From contig NZ_SNXW01000004.1 of NCBI RefSeq assembly GCF_004362855.1, positions 248,001 through 312,000 on the forward strand: a stretch of 64,000 bases of DNA, given 5' to 3'. Position 1 is the stretch's first letter, and the number at the start of each line of letters is the position of its first letter. This DNA is from Aquabacterium commune. Lineage in GTDB: Bacteria > Pseudomonadota > Gammaproteobacteria > Burkholderiales > Burkholderiaceae_C. The translations under genes and the position numbers were made by a program. Shown here one piece after another: positions 32,870-43,599 of the stretch. The notes beneath the pieces were generated by a model. The model had not been told where the DNA came from and ran no database searches. It saw only the letters and a program-made list of their open reading frames with translations.

Positions 32870-33790
32870 ATGGATGTGGTGTCAAACTGGCCCGTGTTGT
32901 TGGCGGGCATGAGCACTGCCGGCCTGGCAGGTGCGTGGTGGTGGGTTCGCAACCGCCAGTCGCAGGCGCCTGCGCCCCGAGGCGGCAGCCGTGGCGGTGC
33001 TCCGGCGGGCGTGGGCCGTGAAGCGCGTGATGCCCGTGAGGATCGCGAGGCGCAGCGCCGCAAACCACGCAGCAAGCCCATGAGCGACGAGCAGCTCGAC
33101 ACGCTGATGGACTGGGAGCCCCTCTCCACCCGCGTGCTGACCACGGCCGAGCGCGACGCCTACCACGTGCTGCGCAAGGCCTTGCCCGATCACATGGTGC
33201 TGGCCCAGGTGCCCGTGGCCCGCTTCATCAAGGTGCCCACGCGCAACTCCTACAGCGAATGGCTGCGCCGCGTCGGGTCGTTGTGCGCCGACCTGGTGGT
33301 CTGCGATGCTTCCTCCCAGGTGGTCGCCGTGGTGGAGGTGCGCCAGCCGCTGTCCCGTGAAAACGAACGCGCCCAGCGGCGGCATGCCCGCATGGACCGT
33401 GTGCTCCAGGGGGCCCGCATCCCGGTGCACGTGTGGCTGGAAGGGGCCTTGCCCGGGCCGGTGGTGGCGCGTGAAGCCATCCTGGGGTCTGCGGTGCAGG
33501 GCGCCGGACACACGGGTGCCGCCGATGCCCACCTGGCGCGCCGCGATGCCGAAGCGGCTGCGGTGGTGGCGTCCATGCAAGGCGCAGGCGAGTTGCGCGG
33601 TCTGTCGGTGAACGAACGTGCGATCGATGTGGTGCTCGACGACCCCATGGACGACCCCGTCAACGAATGGCAAGCCACCGGCGCCGACCACGACCGCAAA
33701 GAGCCGCCGCCATCGACCTGGTTCGACGACCTGGACGCTGGCGACTCCGGCCGCATGCCGTTGGGCACACGCAGCGCCGAGCGGGTTTGA
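32870..33790 (+). CDS. DUF2726 domain-containing protein
   Basis: 306 residues. An N-terminal membrane helix (WPVLLAGMSTAGLAGAWWWV) is followed by a basic Arg/Gly-rich linker and then a DUF2726 core (about 80-215), with LTTAERDAYHVLRKALPDHMVLAQVPVARF cut here to its key parts, and LCADLVVCDASSQVVAVVEV, which resembles the PD-(D/E)xK nuclease-like fold typical of this family. The C-terminal 80 residues are acidic and probably disordered. A nuclease or DNA-binding role tethered at the membrane is possible but unproven. AGAGG lies about 7 nt before the ATG; 185 bp separate it from ffh. Confidence 0.75.
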   Translation: MDVVSNWPVLLAGMSTAGLAGAWWWVRNRQSQAPAPRGGSRGGAPAGVGREARDAREDREAQRRKPRSKPMSDEQLDTLMDWEPLSTRVLTTAERDAYHVLRKALPDHMVLAQVPVARFIKVPTRNSYSEWLRRVGSLCADLVVCDASSQVVAVVEVRQPLSRENERAQRRHARMDRVLQGARIPVHVWLEGALPGPVVAREAILGSAVQGAGHTGAADAHLARRDAEAAAVVASMQGAGELRGLSVNERAIDVVLDDPMDDPVNEWQATGADHDRKEPPPSTWFDDLDAGDSGRMPLGTRSAERV

Positions 33791-33825
33791 GTGCGATGGC
33801 GCGCTGCCGGCAGGCAGTGCTGGGT

Positions 33826-34986
33826 TCAGCTCAACAGCGCTTGGGCGAACTCGCGGGCCTGGAAGGTCTGCAGGTCTTCCAGCTTTTCGCCCACACCGAT
33901 GAAGTACACCGGCACCGGGCTGTGGCGCTGGCGTGACCACAGCGCGATGGCCGCCAGCACGCCACCCTTGGCCGTGCCGTCCAGCTTGGTGACGACCAGA
34001 CCCGTGAGGCCCAGGGCCTCGTCAAAGGCCTTGACCTGCGACAGCGCGTTCTGGCCCGTGTTGCCATCGACCACCAGCAGCACCTCGTGCGGTGCCGTGT
34101 CCATGGCCTTGCCGATGACGCGCTTGACCTTGCGCAACTCTTCCATGAGGTGCAATTGCGTGGCCAGGCGGCCCGCCGTGTCGGCGATGACGACGTCACA
34201 GCCGCGTGCGCGGCCCGCTTGCACCGCGTCGAAGGTCACGGCTGCCGGGTCGCCACCCTCCTGGCTGACGATGTCCACGCGGTTGCGGTCGGCCCAGACC
34301 AGCAACTGCTCGCGCGCCGCAGCCCGGAAGGTGTCGGCCGCGGCCAGCAGCACGCGCTGACCCGCATCGGCCAGGTGACGCGTGAGCTTGCCGATGGTCG
34401 TGGTCTTGCCTGCGCCGTTGACGCCGGCCACCATGATGACGGTGGGCGTGTGCGTGCCAACCTCCAGGCCCTTCTCCAGGGGCTGCAGCAACTCGGTGAT
34501 GGCCTCGACCAACAAGCCCTTGACTTGGACCGGGTCGGTGGACTTGGCTTCTTTCACGCGGCGCTTGAGGTCGGTGAGCAGGAATTCGGTGGCGGCCACG
34601 CCGGCATCTGCCATGAGCAGCGCTTCTTCCAGCTCTTCATAGAGCGCGTCGTCGATCTGCGTGCCCGTGAACACCTGCGCGATGCTGGAGCCGGTCTTGC
34701 GCAGGCCAGCGCGCAGTTTGTCCAGCCAGGAGCGGCGCTCGGGGGCGCCCGCCGCGGTTCCAGGGCTCGCTTCGGGGGCGGCTGCCGGGGCAGGCCCTGC
34801 GGTGGCCGGCGCTGGTGGGGCCAGGGACGGGGCTGCGACCGGGGCAGCTTCGGGCTTGGCCACAGGTGCGGCGGCAGGTGCGAGCGCAGGCGCTTGCGCC
34901 GCTGCAGGCTGCGCCTGATCCGCAGGAGCCTGGCCCTCGTCTGCTGCGCTGCCCCAACCGAGCTTTTTCTTGATGAAACTGAACAT
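33826..34986 (-). CDS. ftsY: Signal recognition particle receptor
   Basis: 386 residues. Membrane-associated SRP receptor GTPase. The N-terminal A domain starts MFSFIKKKLGW, a basic amphipathic helix for lipid binding, and continues as an Ala/Pro-rich stretch to about residue 95. The NG domain follows with GVNGAGKTTTIGKL, DTAGRLATQLHL and TKLDGTAKGGVLAAI. It ends near the convergent DUF2726 gene. The divergent gap to rsmD is only 49 bp and carries a 9-bp inverted repeat with back-to-back -10-like hexamers. Confidence 0.96.
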   Translation of the reverse strand: MFSFIKKKLGWGSAADEGQAPADQAQPAAAQAPALAPAAAPVAKPEAAPVAAPSLAPPAPATAGPAPAAAPEASPGTAAGAPERRSWLDKLRAGLRKTGSSIAQVFTGTQIDDALYEELEEALLMADAGVAATEFLLTDLKRRVKEAKSTDPVQVKGLLVEAITELLQPLEKGLEVGTHTPTVIMVAGVNGAGKTTTIGKLTRHLADAGQRVLLAAADTFRAAAREQLLVWADRNRVDIVSQEGGDPAAVTFDAVQAGRARGCDVVIADTAGRLATQLHLMEELRKVKRVIGKAMDTAPHEVLLVVDGNTGQNALSQVKAFDEALGLTGLVVTKLDGTAKGGVLAAIALWSRQRHSPVPVYFIGVGEKLEDLQTFQAREFAQALLS

Positions 34987-34990
34987 GCCT

Positions 34991-35022
34991 GGGATTGTAG
35001 GCGTGGGGCTTCGTACAATCCC
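34991..35022. promoter_or_regulatory. Symmetric divergent promoter palindrome between ftsY and rsmD
   Basis: GGGATTGTA (34991-34999) and TACAATCCC (35014-35022) are exact inverted repeats around a 14-bp spacer. Each arm contains TACAAT reading outward, a good -10 hexamer for one of the two genes. For ftsY the hexamer ends only 7 bp before the ATG, which would give an almost leaderless message. Confidence 0.5.
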
Positions 35023-35035
35023 GCCCACCCTCCAG

Positions 35036-37068
<2,033 letters not shown>

Positions 37069-37104
37069 GGGGTGGCCTCTCTGTGTGTTTGTCGGGGGTT
37101 GGGC

Positions 37105-37731
37105 TCAGGCCGGTTCGCCTGTGGGGGTGTCAGGCGCCTTGCGCGGAGGTTTGGGCCGTTGCGGGCCTGCATGGACCGTGGCGGTGGCCTTGGCCATGTC
37201 GCCTTGCAGGAAGGCCTCGGTGGCGTCCAGGCACTGATCGATGCATTTGAAGATGGCTTCGCGCTCGGCCTGTGGCGGCTTGCGCAGCACGAAGGCCGCG
37301 ACCTCGTGCTTGACGCCAGGGTGGCCGATGCCCAGGCGCAAGCGCCAGTAATCTGGGCTGCCCAGTTGCGCATGGATGTCGCGCAAGCCGTTGTGCCCCG
37401 CATGGCCACCGCCTTTTTTCAGCTTCACCTGGCCCGGCAGCAGGTCGAGCTCGTCGTGGGCGACCAGCACCTCGTCGGGGTTGACCTTGAAGAAGCGCGC
37501 CAGCGCCGACACCGACTTGCCCGACAGATTCATGTAGGTCTGGGGCTGCAGCAGCCACACCGGCCCCTGCGGCGTGTTGGCCCGCGCGACCAGGCCGTGG
37601 TAAGCCCGGTCAGGCTGCAGGAAGACGCCCAGGCGACGCGCCAGGCCATCGACGTACCAGAAGCCGGCGTTGTGGCGCGTGTCTTCGTACTCGGCGCCTG
37701 GGTTGCCCAGGCCAACAAACAGTCTGATCAT
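37105..37731 (-). CDS. pth: Peptidyl-tRNA hydrolase
   Basis: 208 residues. Frees peptides from peptidyl-tRNA that drops off ribosomes. Seen: [22 protein letters not shown] with Asn10 and catalytic His20, [23 protein letters not shown] with Asp, and [16 protein letters not shown] Pro/Lys-rich tail of about 15 residues ends it. It is the last gene of the conserved ispE-tRNA-prs-rplY-pth string, with a terminator between it and rplY, so it may depend on readthrough or its own promoter. Confidence 0.96.
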   Translation of the reverse strand: MIRLFVGLGNPGAEYEDTRHNAGFWYVDGLARRLGVFLQPDRAYHGLVARANTPQGPVWLLQPQTYMNLSGKSVSALARFFKVNPDEVLVAHDELDLLPGQVKLKKGGGHAGHNGLRDIHAQLGSPDYWRLRLGIGHPGVKHEVAAFVLRKPPQAEREAIFKCIDQCLDATEAFLQGDMAKATATVHAGPQRPKPPRKAPDTPTGEPA

Positions 37732-37762
37732 GATGGCGTGGATTATCGGGAGTGGACGCACC

Positions 37763-37791
37763 AAAAGAAAAGCCCCGCCAAAGCGGGGCTT
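37763..37791 (-). terminator. Intrinsic terminator after rplY
   Basis: Minus strand AAGCCCCGC-TTT-GGCGGGGCTT followed by TTCTTTT, 46 bp after the rplY stop. Confidence 0.9.
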
Positions 37792-37836
37792 GACTGCGGG
37801 CACTGCGGCATGGCCACAGCACCCATCTGACAAGAA

Positions 37837-38460
37837 TTACTTCTTGCCCTTCTTGCCCTTGGCGGGTTCGGCGGCGGCCACGGGAGCGGCAATCACCTCT
37901 TCCACCGGCTCGACCACGGTGGCCAGCGTCGGGGCCTTGCGGCCGTGCGTCACCAGCTTGATGTGCGAAGCCAGGCCCAGGTCTTCCACGCCGAAGCTCT
38001 GGCCCTTGACGGCCTTGCTCAGGTCCAGCGTCAGGAACTCAGGCAGCTGCTCGGCCAGGCACTCGATTTCCAGTTCGGTGGTGACGTGGTTGATGATGCA
38101 CTTGTCGATCTTGACAGCAGGTGCATCGGCCTCGCCCACGAAGTGCACGGGCACCTTCTTGTGGATGCGGGTGGTGGCGTCCACGCGCTGGAAGTCCACG
38201 TGCAGCACGATCTGCTTGAACGGGTGCTTCTGGTAGTCGCGCAGCAGGACCTTCTCGACCGTGCCGTCCAGTTCCATCTCGAGGATGGAGGAGTGGAAGG
38301 CTTCCTTGCGCATGGCGTGGTACAGCGCGTTGTGGTCAACTTCGATGTTCTTCGGCTCTTTGCCGGCGCCGTAAACGATGCCAGGCGTCTTGCCAGAGAT
38401 GCGCAGGCGGCGGCTCGCTCCGGTCCCCTGCAGATTGCGCTCGAAAGCGGTGAATTTCAT
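37837..38460 (-). CDS. rplY: 50S ribosomal protein L25/general stress protein Ctc
   Basis: 207 residues, the long (Ctc/TL5) form. The N-terminal 95 residues are the 5S rRNA-binding L25 fold ([27 protein letters not shown]), and the C-terminal domain is the beta-rich Ctc extension, ending in a basic tail KGKKGKK. GGAG lies 7 nt before the ATG. Located 82 bp downstream of prs on the same strand, a widespread arrangement. Confidence 0.96.
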   Translation of the reverse strand: MKFTAFERNLQGTGASRRLRISGKTPGIVYGAGKEPKNIEVDHNALYHAMRKEAFHSSILEMELDGTVEKVLLRDYQKHPFKQIVLHVDFQRVDATTRIHKKVPVHFVGEADAPAVKIDKCIINHVTTELEIECLAEQLPEFLTLDLSKAVKGQSFGVEDLGLASHIKLVTHGRKAPTLATVVEPVEEVIAAPVAAAEPAKGKKGKK

Positions 38461-38542
38461 GGAGTGCTCCAAGTGGGTATAGCGCCCGCGACCAGGCGCT
38501 TTGAAAAGCCAGCCCCTGAAGAGGCCGGCCAGGACATCCGGA

Positions 38543-39538
38543 TCAGAAGTTGTTGTTCTGTTCCGAGAAGAGGGAGGTCACCGAGTCGCCGTCGGTGATG
38601 CGACGGATGGTTTCGGCGAACAGGAAAGCGGTGCTGAGCTGGCGGATCTTGGGCGTGCCCTTGGCCGTCTCGCTCAGCGGGATGGTGTTGGTGATCACGA
38701 CCTCGTCGAGGTGCGATGCCTTGATGCGCTCGATGGCCGGGCCGGAGAACACGGCGTGCGTGCAGTAGGCGTACACGCTCTTGGCGCCACGGTCCTTCAG
38801 CACTTCGGCGGCTTTCACCAGGGTGCCGGCGGTGTCGATCATGTCGTCCATGATCACGCAGTTGCGGCCGTCGATCTCGCCGATGATGTTCATCACCTCC
38901 GACACATTGGCCTTGGGGCGGCGCTTGTCGATGATGGCCAGGTCACAGCCCAGCTGTTTGGCCAGGGCGCGGGCGCGCACCACGCCGCCGACGTCTGGCG
39001 AGACCACCACGAGGTCTTCGTACTTCTTGGCCTGCAGGTCGGACAGCAGCACCGGCGAGGCGTAGATGTTGTCAACGGGGATGTTGAAGAAGCCCTGGAT
39101 CTGGTCGGCGTGCAGGTCCATGGTCAGGACGCGGTTGACGCCCACGGTTTCCATCAGGTCTGCCACGACGCGGGCCGAGATGGGCACGCGGGTGGAGCGC
39201 GGGCGGCGGTCCTGGCGGGCGTAGCCGAAGTAGGGGATGACGGCCGTGATGCGCTGGGCGGACGCGCGCTTGAGCGCATCGACCATGATCAGCAGTTCCA
39301 TCAGGTTGTCGTTGGTCGGGGCGCAGGTGGACTGCACCACGAAGACTTCGCGACCGCGCACGTTCTGCTGGATTTCGACCGTGGTTTCACCGTCCGAGAA
39401 TCGACCGACGGCCGCCTGACCCAGGGAAATGCCGAGGTGGGTGGCGATTTCCTGGCTGAGGGCCGGGTTGGCGTTGCCAGTGAACAGGACGGTGTCGGAA
39501 AGCATGGCGGGCGTGTCAGTGATGGCTGAAAAAGTCAT
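38543..39538 (-). CDS. prs: Ribose-phosphate pyrophosphokinase
   Basis: 331 residues. Makes PRPP from ribose 5-phosphate and ATP for purine, pyrimidine, His and Trp synthesis. Seen: [32 protein letters not shown], the metal/ATP site [25 protein letters not shown] and the PRPP loop [12 protein letters not shown]. An ATG 11 codons downstream ([11 protein letters not shown]) is an alternative start closer to the usual N-terminus. Lies just after tRNA-Gln and before rplY. Confidence 0.97.
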   Translation of the reverse strand: MTFSAITDTPAMLSDTVLFTGNANPALSQEIATHLGISLGQAAVGRFSDGETTVEIQQNVRGREVFVVQSTCAPTNDNLMELLIMVDALKRASAQRITAVIPYFGYARQDRRPRSTRVPISARVVADLMETVGVNRVLTMDLHADQIQGFFNIPVDNIYASPVLLSDLQAKKYEDLVVVSPDVGGVVRARALAKQLGCDLAIIDKRRPKANVSEVMNIIGEIDGRNCVIMDDMIDTAGTLVKAAEVLKDRGAKSVYAYCTHAVFSGPAIERIKASHLDEVVITNTIPLSETAKGTPKIRQLSTAFLFAETIRRITDGDSVTSLFSEQNNNF

Positions 39539-39725
39539 CTGCCCTTCACCGTGCCCCTCAGCGAATCTGGCATGCAGTTCTGGTTGCCGGTGCGGCCCAG
39601 GGCCACGGTGGCATATGCCAGAGCTTGCCAGCGGACATCGCCCATGGCGGCCGACTTGGGGCAGGCGGCGGTCAGTTCTTGCGCAGCACTTTCAGCGTTG
39701 CGCTCAGACTGGACCGTCTGAAATT

Positions 39726-39802
39726 TGGCAGGGGAGGAAGGACTCGAACCCTCGCATGTCGGAATCAAAATCCGATGCCTTTACCAACTTGGCGACTCCC
39801 CT
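39726..39802 (-). tRNA. tRNA-Gln (anticodon UUG)
   Basis: Minus-strand cloverleaf of 77 nt with encoded CCA: acceptor AGGGGAG/CTCCCCT plus G73, D arm GCC...GGC, anticodon arm TCGGA-TTTTGAT-TCCGA giving anticodon TTG, and T arm GAGGGTTCGAGTCCTTC. Reads CAA (and CAG by wobble). It lies between ispE and prs, as in many Burkholderiales. Confidence 0.96.
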
Positions 39803-39910
39803 ACACAGGTCTTCGAACCGCGTCCGATGTTGCTGTTTCAGCACTTGCTGCTTCAGCGCCATTTTCTGCACTTCGCTTACCTTGTAAGCTGCTCTTGATC
39901 AGAGCCTCAC

Positions 39911-39940
39911 AGTATAGCCAGTTTTTTGAGTGTTTGCCAA
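39911..39940 (-). promoter_or_regulatory. Promoter of the tRNA-Gln-prs-rplY unit
   Basis: Minus strand TTGGCA (39935-39940), 18-bp spacer, TATACT (39911-39916), about 110 bp upstream of the tRNA 5' end and 30 bp downstream of the ispE stop. The surrounding 100 bp is AT-rich relative to the neighbourhood. Confidence 0.65.
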
Positions 39941-39970
39941 GCTGTTGCGCAAAATCTTCGGCTGTCTTGA

Positions 39971-40933
39971 TCACGCCGCAGTGCGGGGAGCCAAGTCCAG
40001 CAGAGGATGCTGCGGCAGCACGCGACACACGCGACCGACCCAGTGAACTCCATGCGGGCCTGCCTCTGCCAGTGCGGTGACGTCGTCGGCGCTCAGCGTG
40101 TTGTCGAGGGGGGTGTTGCCATCCACCCAAGCGAACACTGTGCTGCCAGATCCCGTCATGCGGCTGTTGCCGAAGCGAGCCTGCATGACACCCAAAGCGT
40201 GGGTCACACCTCTGCCGTCGCTGGCCTGGGTGTCTGGGGTCGCCGCGTCCTCGTCAGAGGAAGTTGGCGCTCGCCAGGCCTGGGCCGGCACCTGCAAGTC
40301 GTTGTGACCAAAGCGCATGGGCGCTGCAAGAAAGGCTGCGACTGTAGCACGGGGTGTGTCGCGCTTGAGCAACGGGCTGCCAAAAATGGCCGCGGTCGGG
40401 ATGGCTGCGGGCGGTTTCAGCAGTGCCAGCGGGGTGTGCAACACCTCGGGCGGCAGGGCGATGGGTGTGATCTGCTCGCCAACGCCTTCCACCCAGGCGG
40501 GCAGGCCGCGCACGAAAAACGGCACGTCGGCGCCGAGTTGCAGGGCCAGGGCTTCGAGGCGCTCGCCCGGCCAGTGCAGGCCCCACAGGTGGTTGAGGGC
40601 CAGCAGCACGGTGGCGGCGTCGGAGCTGCCCCCGCCCAGGCCGGCACCCCATGGCACGGCCTTGTGGATGCGGATGTCGCAGCCCAGCGCCGTGCCGCTT
40701 TCTCGTTGCAGCAGGCGGGCGGCGCGCAGGCAGAGGTCGTCGGGCGGCAGGGCGACGTGGAGGTCGTGGCGCAGCAGTTGGCCGTCGGCGCGGGTGTCGA
40801 TGTGCAGGGTGTCGTGCCAATCCAGCAGGACAAAGACGGACTGCAGCAGGTGGTAGCCGTCGGGGCGCCGGCCGGTGACGTGCAGGAACAGGTTGAGCTT
40901 GGCCGGGGCGGGAAGGTGGTGCAGGCTGGGCAT
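39971..40933 (-). CDS. ispE: 4-diphosphocytidyl-2-C-methyl-D-erythritol kinase
   Basis: 320 residues, GHMP kinase of the MEP pathway to isoprenoids. Seen: APAKLNLFLHVTGRRPDGYH at the N-terminus, the ATP loop PWGAGLGGGSSDAA, and the late RMTGSGSTVFAW. A 25-residue linker rich in Ser and Asp (residues about 225-250) is longer than usual. ATG at MPSLHHLP preferred over an in-frame TTG four codons upstream. 30 bp downstream of lolB, same strand. Confidence 0.95.
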   Translation of the reverse strand: MPSLHHLPAPAKLNLFLHVTGRRPDGYHLLQSVFVLLDWHDTLHIDTRADGQLLRHDLHVALPPDDLCLRAARLLQRESGTALGCDIRIHKAVPWGAGLGGGSSDAATVLLALNHLWGLHWPGERLEALALQLGADVPFFVRGLPAWVEGVGEQITPIALPPEVLHTPLALLKPPAAIPTAAIFGSPLLKRDTPRATVAAFLAAPMRFGHNDLQVPAQAWRAPTSSDEDAATPDTQASDGRGVTHALGVMQARFGNSRMTGSGSTVFAWVDGNTPLDNTLSADDVTALAEAGPHGVHWVGRVCRVLPQHPLLDLAPRTAA

Positions 40934-40963
40934 GGCGGCGAGCAAAAAAGCGGGCGCTGGGCG

Positions 40964-41665
40964 TCAGCGGTCGAGGTGGATTTTGAGTTGGATGCCACGC
41001 AGGCCGGGGCTGGCGGCACGCTGTGCCTGGAGGCGGCGGGGCCATTCACGGGTGTCGATCAGCCAGCCGTCCTGGGTGAAGGTGCCCGTGGCGAGTTCGG
41101 CATCGGGCGCGGCGGTGCTGGGGCGCTGTGGGTCGGCGCGACCTTGCATCCAGTGGATCAGCGTTTGCAGTGGGATGGCCTCGCCGAGCACGCGCTCGCT
41201 CAGGGCACCGATGTTGTCGAAGCGTTCCAGCCCGTCGTCGGGGCTCGCTGTGGCGGAGAGGTCGTTGCCGAAACGGGATTCGGGGGGCGCATCGCCGCCG
41301 CTGCCGCCAGATCGGCGCAGCCAGGCGCCGGTGGTGCTCCAGCCGACCTGCGCGATCTGGCTGCCCAGCGGGGTCATGAGGTCGAGGCGCCCGGCATCGG
41401 GCTGGCCGTGGAAAAAGAAGCCGAGGCTGACACCCTTGGCGGGCAAGTCGTCCATCGCCAGGAGCTTGATGCTGATCTGGCCTTGCAGGTCGATGTCAGG
41501 GGCGGCTTGCGGTGCGGGGGTTTGGGCGGATGTCTGGGCATCGGCCGCATTTGCCGCATCGGCGCTGGGTGCGCGCCATGCGCTCGCGCAACCCGCCACC
41601 GTCATCGCCATGCCCATGGCAAGCGCCCAACTTGAGTGCCGCGCCCACCGTGCAGCCAGGCTCAA
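40964..41665 (-). CDS. lolB: Outer-membrane lipoprotein localisation factor LolB
   Basis: About 233 residues. LolB accepts lipoproteins from LolA and inserts them in the outer membrane. A lipoprotein signal ends at TVAGCAS (Cys at about residue 26), followed by an Ala/Pro/Asp linker and the beta-rich LolB core (LLAMDDLPAKGVSLGFFFHGQ, LMTPLGSQIAQVGW, LIHWMQGRADP, WPRRL). The best start is a TTG that overlaps the stop codon of the upstream TPR gene, with GGGAG about 6 nt before it; ATG codons further in would remove the signal peptide. Conserved order TPR-lolB-ispE supports the call. Confidence 0.88.
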   Translation of the reverse strand: MSLAARWARHSSWALAMGMAMTVAGCASAWRAPSADAANAADAQTSAQTPAPQAAPDIDLQGQISIKLLAMDDLPAKGVSLGFFFHGQPDAGRLDLMTPLGSQIAQVGWSTTGAWLRRSGGSGGDAPPESRFGNDLSATASPDDGLERFDNIGALSERVLGEAIPLQTLIHWMQGRADPQRPSTAAPDAELATGTFTQDGWLIDTREWPRRLQAQRAASPGLRGIQLKIHLDR

Positions 41666-43542
41666 AGGGCGGCTCCCAGGCGTTGCAAGGTTTCCTTGAG
41701 CGTGTCGTTGTCGCGGTCGCGGGTCTGGCTTTCCCGCCACACGCGCAGGGCCTCGTCTTTGCGGCCCTGGGCCCACAGCACCTCGCCCAAGTGAGCGCCG
41801 ATCTCGGTGTCAGGCCGTGCGGTATAGGCCTCGCGCAAGAGCTTGACGGCATCGTCCAGCCGTCCCTGGCGGAAGGCCACCCAGCCCAGGCTGTCGGTGA
41901 TGAAGGGGTCGGCGGGCTTGAGCGCTGCGGCTTTTTCGACCAGCGCACGTGCCTCGTCCAGCTGCACCTTGCGATCGGCCAGGCTGTAGCCCAGTGCGTT
42001 GTAGGCGTTGGGGTTGTCCGGGGCGAGCTCGATCACGCGGCGCAGCAGGCGCTCCATGTCCTGGAAGCGCTTGAGCTTCTCGGCCAGCATGGCCTGGTCG
42101 TATTGCAGCTCGTGGTCGTCGGGGTAGCGGGCGCTGGTTTGCTCCAGCACCTTGTAGGCCTCGGGCAACTGGCCCAGGTCGCGCAGCAGCTGGACTTCGG
42201 CCTGGGCCTTGGTGATGGCATCGCGAGGTTCGGACTCGGGCAGGCCGCGCAGCAGGGCACGGGCTTCGGCCACCTTGCCTTGCTGGGCCAGCAGGCGGGC
42301 GCGCTGGCTTTGCACGGCCATTTTTTCGCGGCGCGGGTCGGCCAGCTCCAGCCACCGGAGGGCCTCGGCGCGTTTGCCTCGGAGGTCGTCGAGTTGGGCC
42401 AGCAGCAGGTAGGCCTGCTCGCGGTCCTTGTCGAGGTTGAGGTCGCCCGACACCGTGGCCGTCGAGCCGGTGTTGCCAGCGTTGCTGTTTGGCGCGGACT
42501 GCGCGGGCTGCGCAGGCGTGGCAGCGGCCGGCTCGGTGCGGGCCAGCACTTGCTTGAGCGCGGCTTCGGCGGCGTCGGTCTGGCGCAGCTCAAGGCGCAC
42601 CGCAGCCAGCAGGATCCAGTGGCCGGTTTGCTCCGGCTGCACCTTGACCAGTTCGTCGAGCTGGGTGGCTGCTTCTTCGTAGCGCTGCGAGGAGGCCAGG
42701 CGGCGCGCGTAAGCCAGTCGCAGCAGCGGCGGCGCGTCGGCGCGGCCCATGCGCTGCTTGACCAGGGCTTCTGCGTCAGGTTGCTGTCCGATCATGTCGG
42801 CCGCCAGCAGGTTGGCCGTCAGCAGGTCGGGCTGCAGGGCCAGGGCCTTGCGGGTGGCGGTCATGGCCTTGGGGAACTGCTTGGCCATGAGCCAGGCTTC
42901 GCCGGATGCGGCCCAGGCTTCGGCCATCTCCAGCGGGGGCTGGCGCCAGGGCTGGGTGGCTTCGTCGAGGACCTGGGCGGCCACTTGCCGGTCGCTCAGG
43001 CGGGCGAGGCTGCGCGGCAGGTTGGCCAGCACCTGGGGTTGCTGAGGTGTGGGCGTCAGCTGGATGAGGGCGCGCAGCGGCGCGGCCAGCTCGCCGGGGC
43101 GGCCCAGCACGATGAGGATTTGAGAGGTGAATTCGGCCGCATCGCGCGATTGCGGCAGGGCCTGGCGCCAGGCCTTGGCCGCCGACAGGGCTTGTTCGCC
43201 AGCGCGGGCGCGCAAGGCGATCTCGACGGCGCGTTGGTAGAGCTGGCCGCTTTGGTGGCGCCGGGCGGCGTCCAGGTAGAGTTGGTAGGCCGAGCCGGCA
43301 TCGCCGCCGTTGGCCTGGATTTCCGCGATCAGCAGCTGGTAGAACAGCTGCCCGTCCAGGCTGGATTGCTCGGGCACGCGGGGCGCCTCGGGGGCTTCTG
43401 CAACCGGCGCGGATGCGGCCGGGGCAGGCGTTGCCGGCTTGGCCACAGGGGCTGCCCAGGCTGCGTGTCCCGCGACCATGGCCGCGAGCGCGATGGCAGA
43501 CAGGGTGGCGCGGGGCGCGTTCAGGACGGCAAAGCGAGGCAT
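41662..43542 (-). CDS. Tetratricopeptide repeat protein, exported
   Basis: 626 residues with a signal peptide (LSAIALAAMVAGHAAWA, cleavage near residue 30), an Ala/Pro linker, then many TPR helical pairs, clearest near the C-terminus (NPNAYNALGYSLADRKVQLDEA and PFITDSLGWVAFRQGRLDDA, shortened). Similar proteins precede lolB in many Burkholderiales and are thought to act in envelope biogenesis as periplasmic scaffolds; no specific partner is known to me. Its stop overlaps the lolB TTG start, so the two are coupled. GGAG lies 7 nt before its ATG. Confidence 0.85.
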   Translation of the reverse strand: MPRFAVLNAPRATLSAIALAAMVAGHAAWAAPVAKPATPAPAASAPVAEAPEAPRVPEQSSLDGQLFYQLLIAEIQANGGDAGSAYQLYLDAARRHQSGQLYQRAVEIALRARAGEQALSAAKAWRQALPQSRDAAEFTSQILIVLGRPGELAAPLRALIQLTPTPQQPQVLANLPRSLARLSDRQVAAQVLDEATQPWRQPPLEMAEAWAASGEAWLMAKQFPKAMTATRKALALQPDLLTANLLAADMIGQQPDAEALVKQRMGRADAPPLLRLAYARRLASSQRYEEAATQLDELVKVQPEQTGHWILLAAVRLELRQTDAAEAALKQVLARTEPAAATPAQPAQSAPNSNAGNTGSTATVSGDLNLDKDREQAYLLLAQLDDLRGKRAEALRWLELADPRREKMAVQSQRARLLAQQGKVAEARALLRGLPESEPRDAITKAQAEVQLLRDLGQLPEAYKVLEQTSARYPDDHELQYDQAMLAEKLKRFQDMERLLRRVIELAPDNPNAYNALGYSLADRKVQLDEARALVEKAAALKPADPFITDSLGWVAFRQGRLDDAVKLLREAYTARPDTEIGAHLGEVLWAQGRKDEALRVWRESQTRDRDNDTLKETLQRLGAAL

Positions 43543-43587
43543 GGAAGCTCCAAGTGTTGATGCCATTCTAGGGACGTCGCGACAACC

Positions 43588-43593
43588 CATAAT
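43588..43593 (+). promoter_or_regulatory. Putative -10 hexamer for mutM
   Basis: CATAAT seven bases before the mutM ATG in the 57-bp divergent gap with the TPR gene; if used, the message would be nearly leaderless. Confidence 0.3.
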
Positions 43594-43599
43594 CGGCCC

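Noticed and set aside
39535..39768. A 77-codon minus-strand frame between prs and tRNA-Gln
   Set aside because: It begins inside the tRNA gene and has no ribosome site or family features.
40940..40963. Possible terminator after lolB (TTTTTT on the minus strand)
   Set aside because: The GC-rich bases before the T run do not form an inverted repeat.
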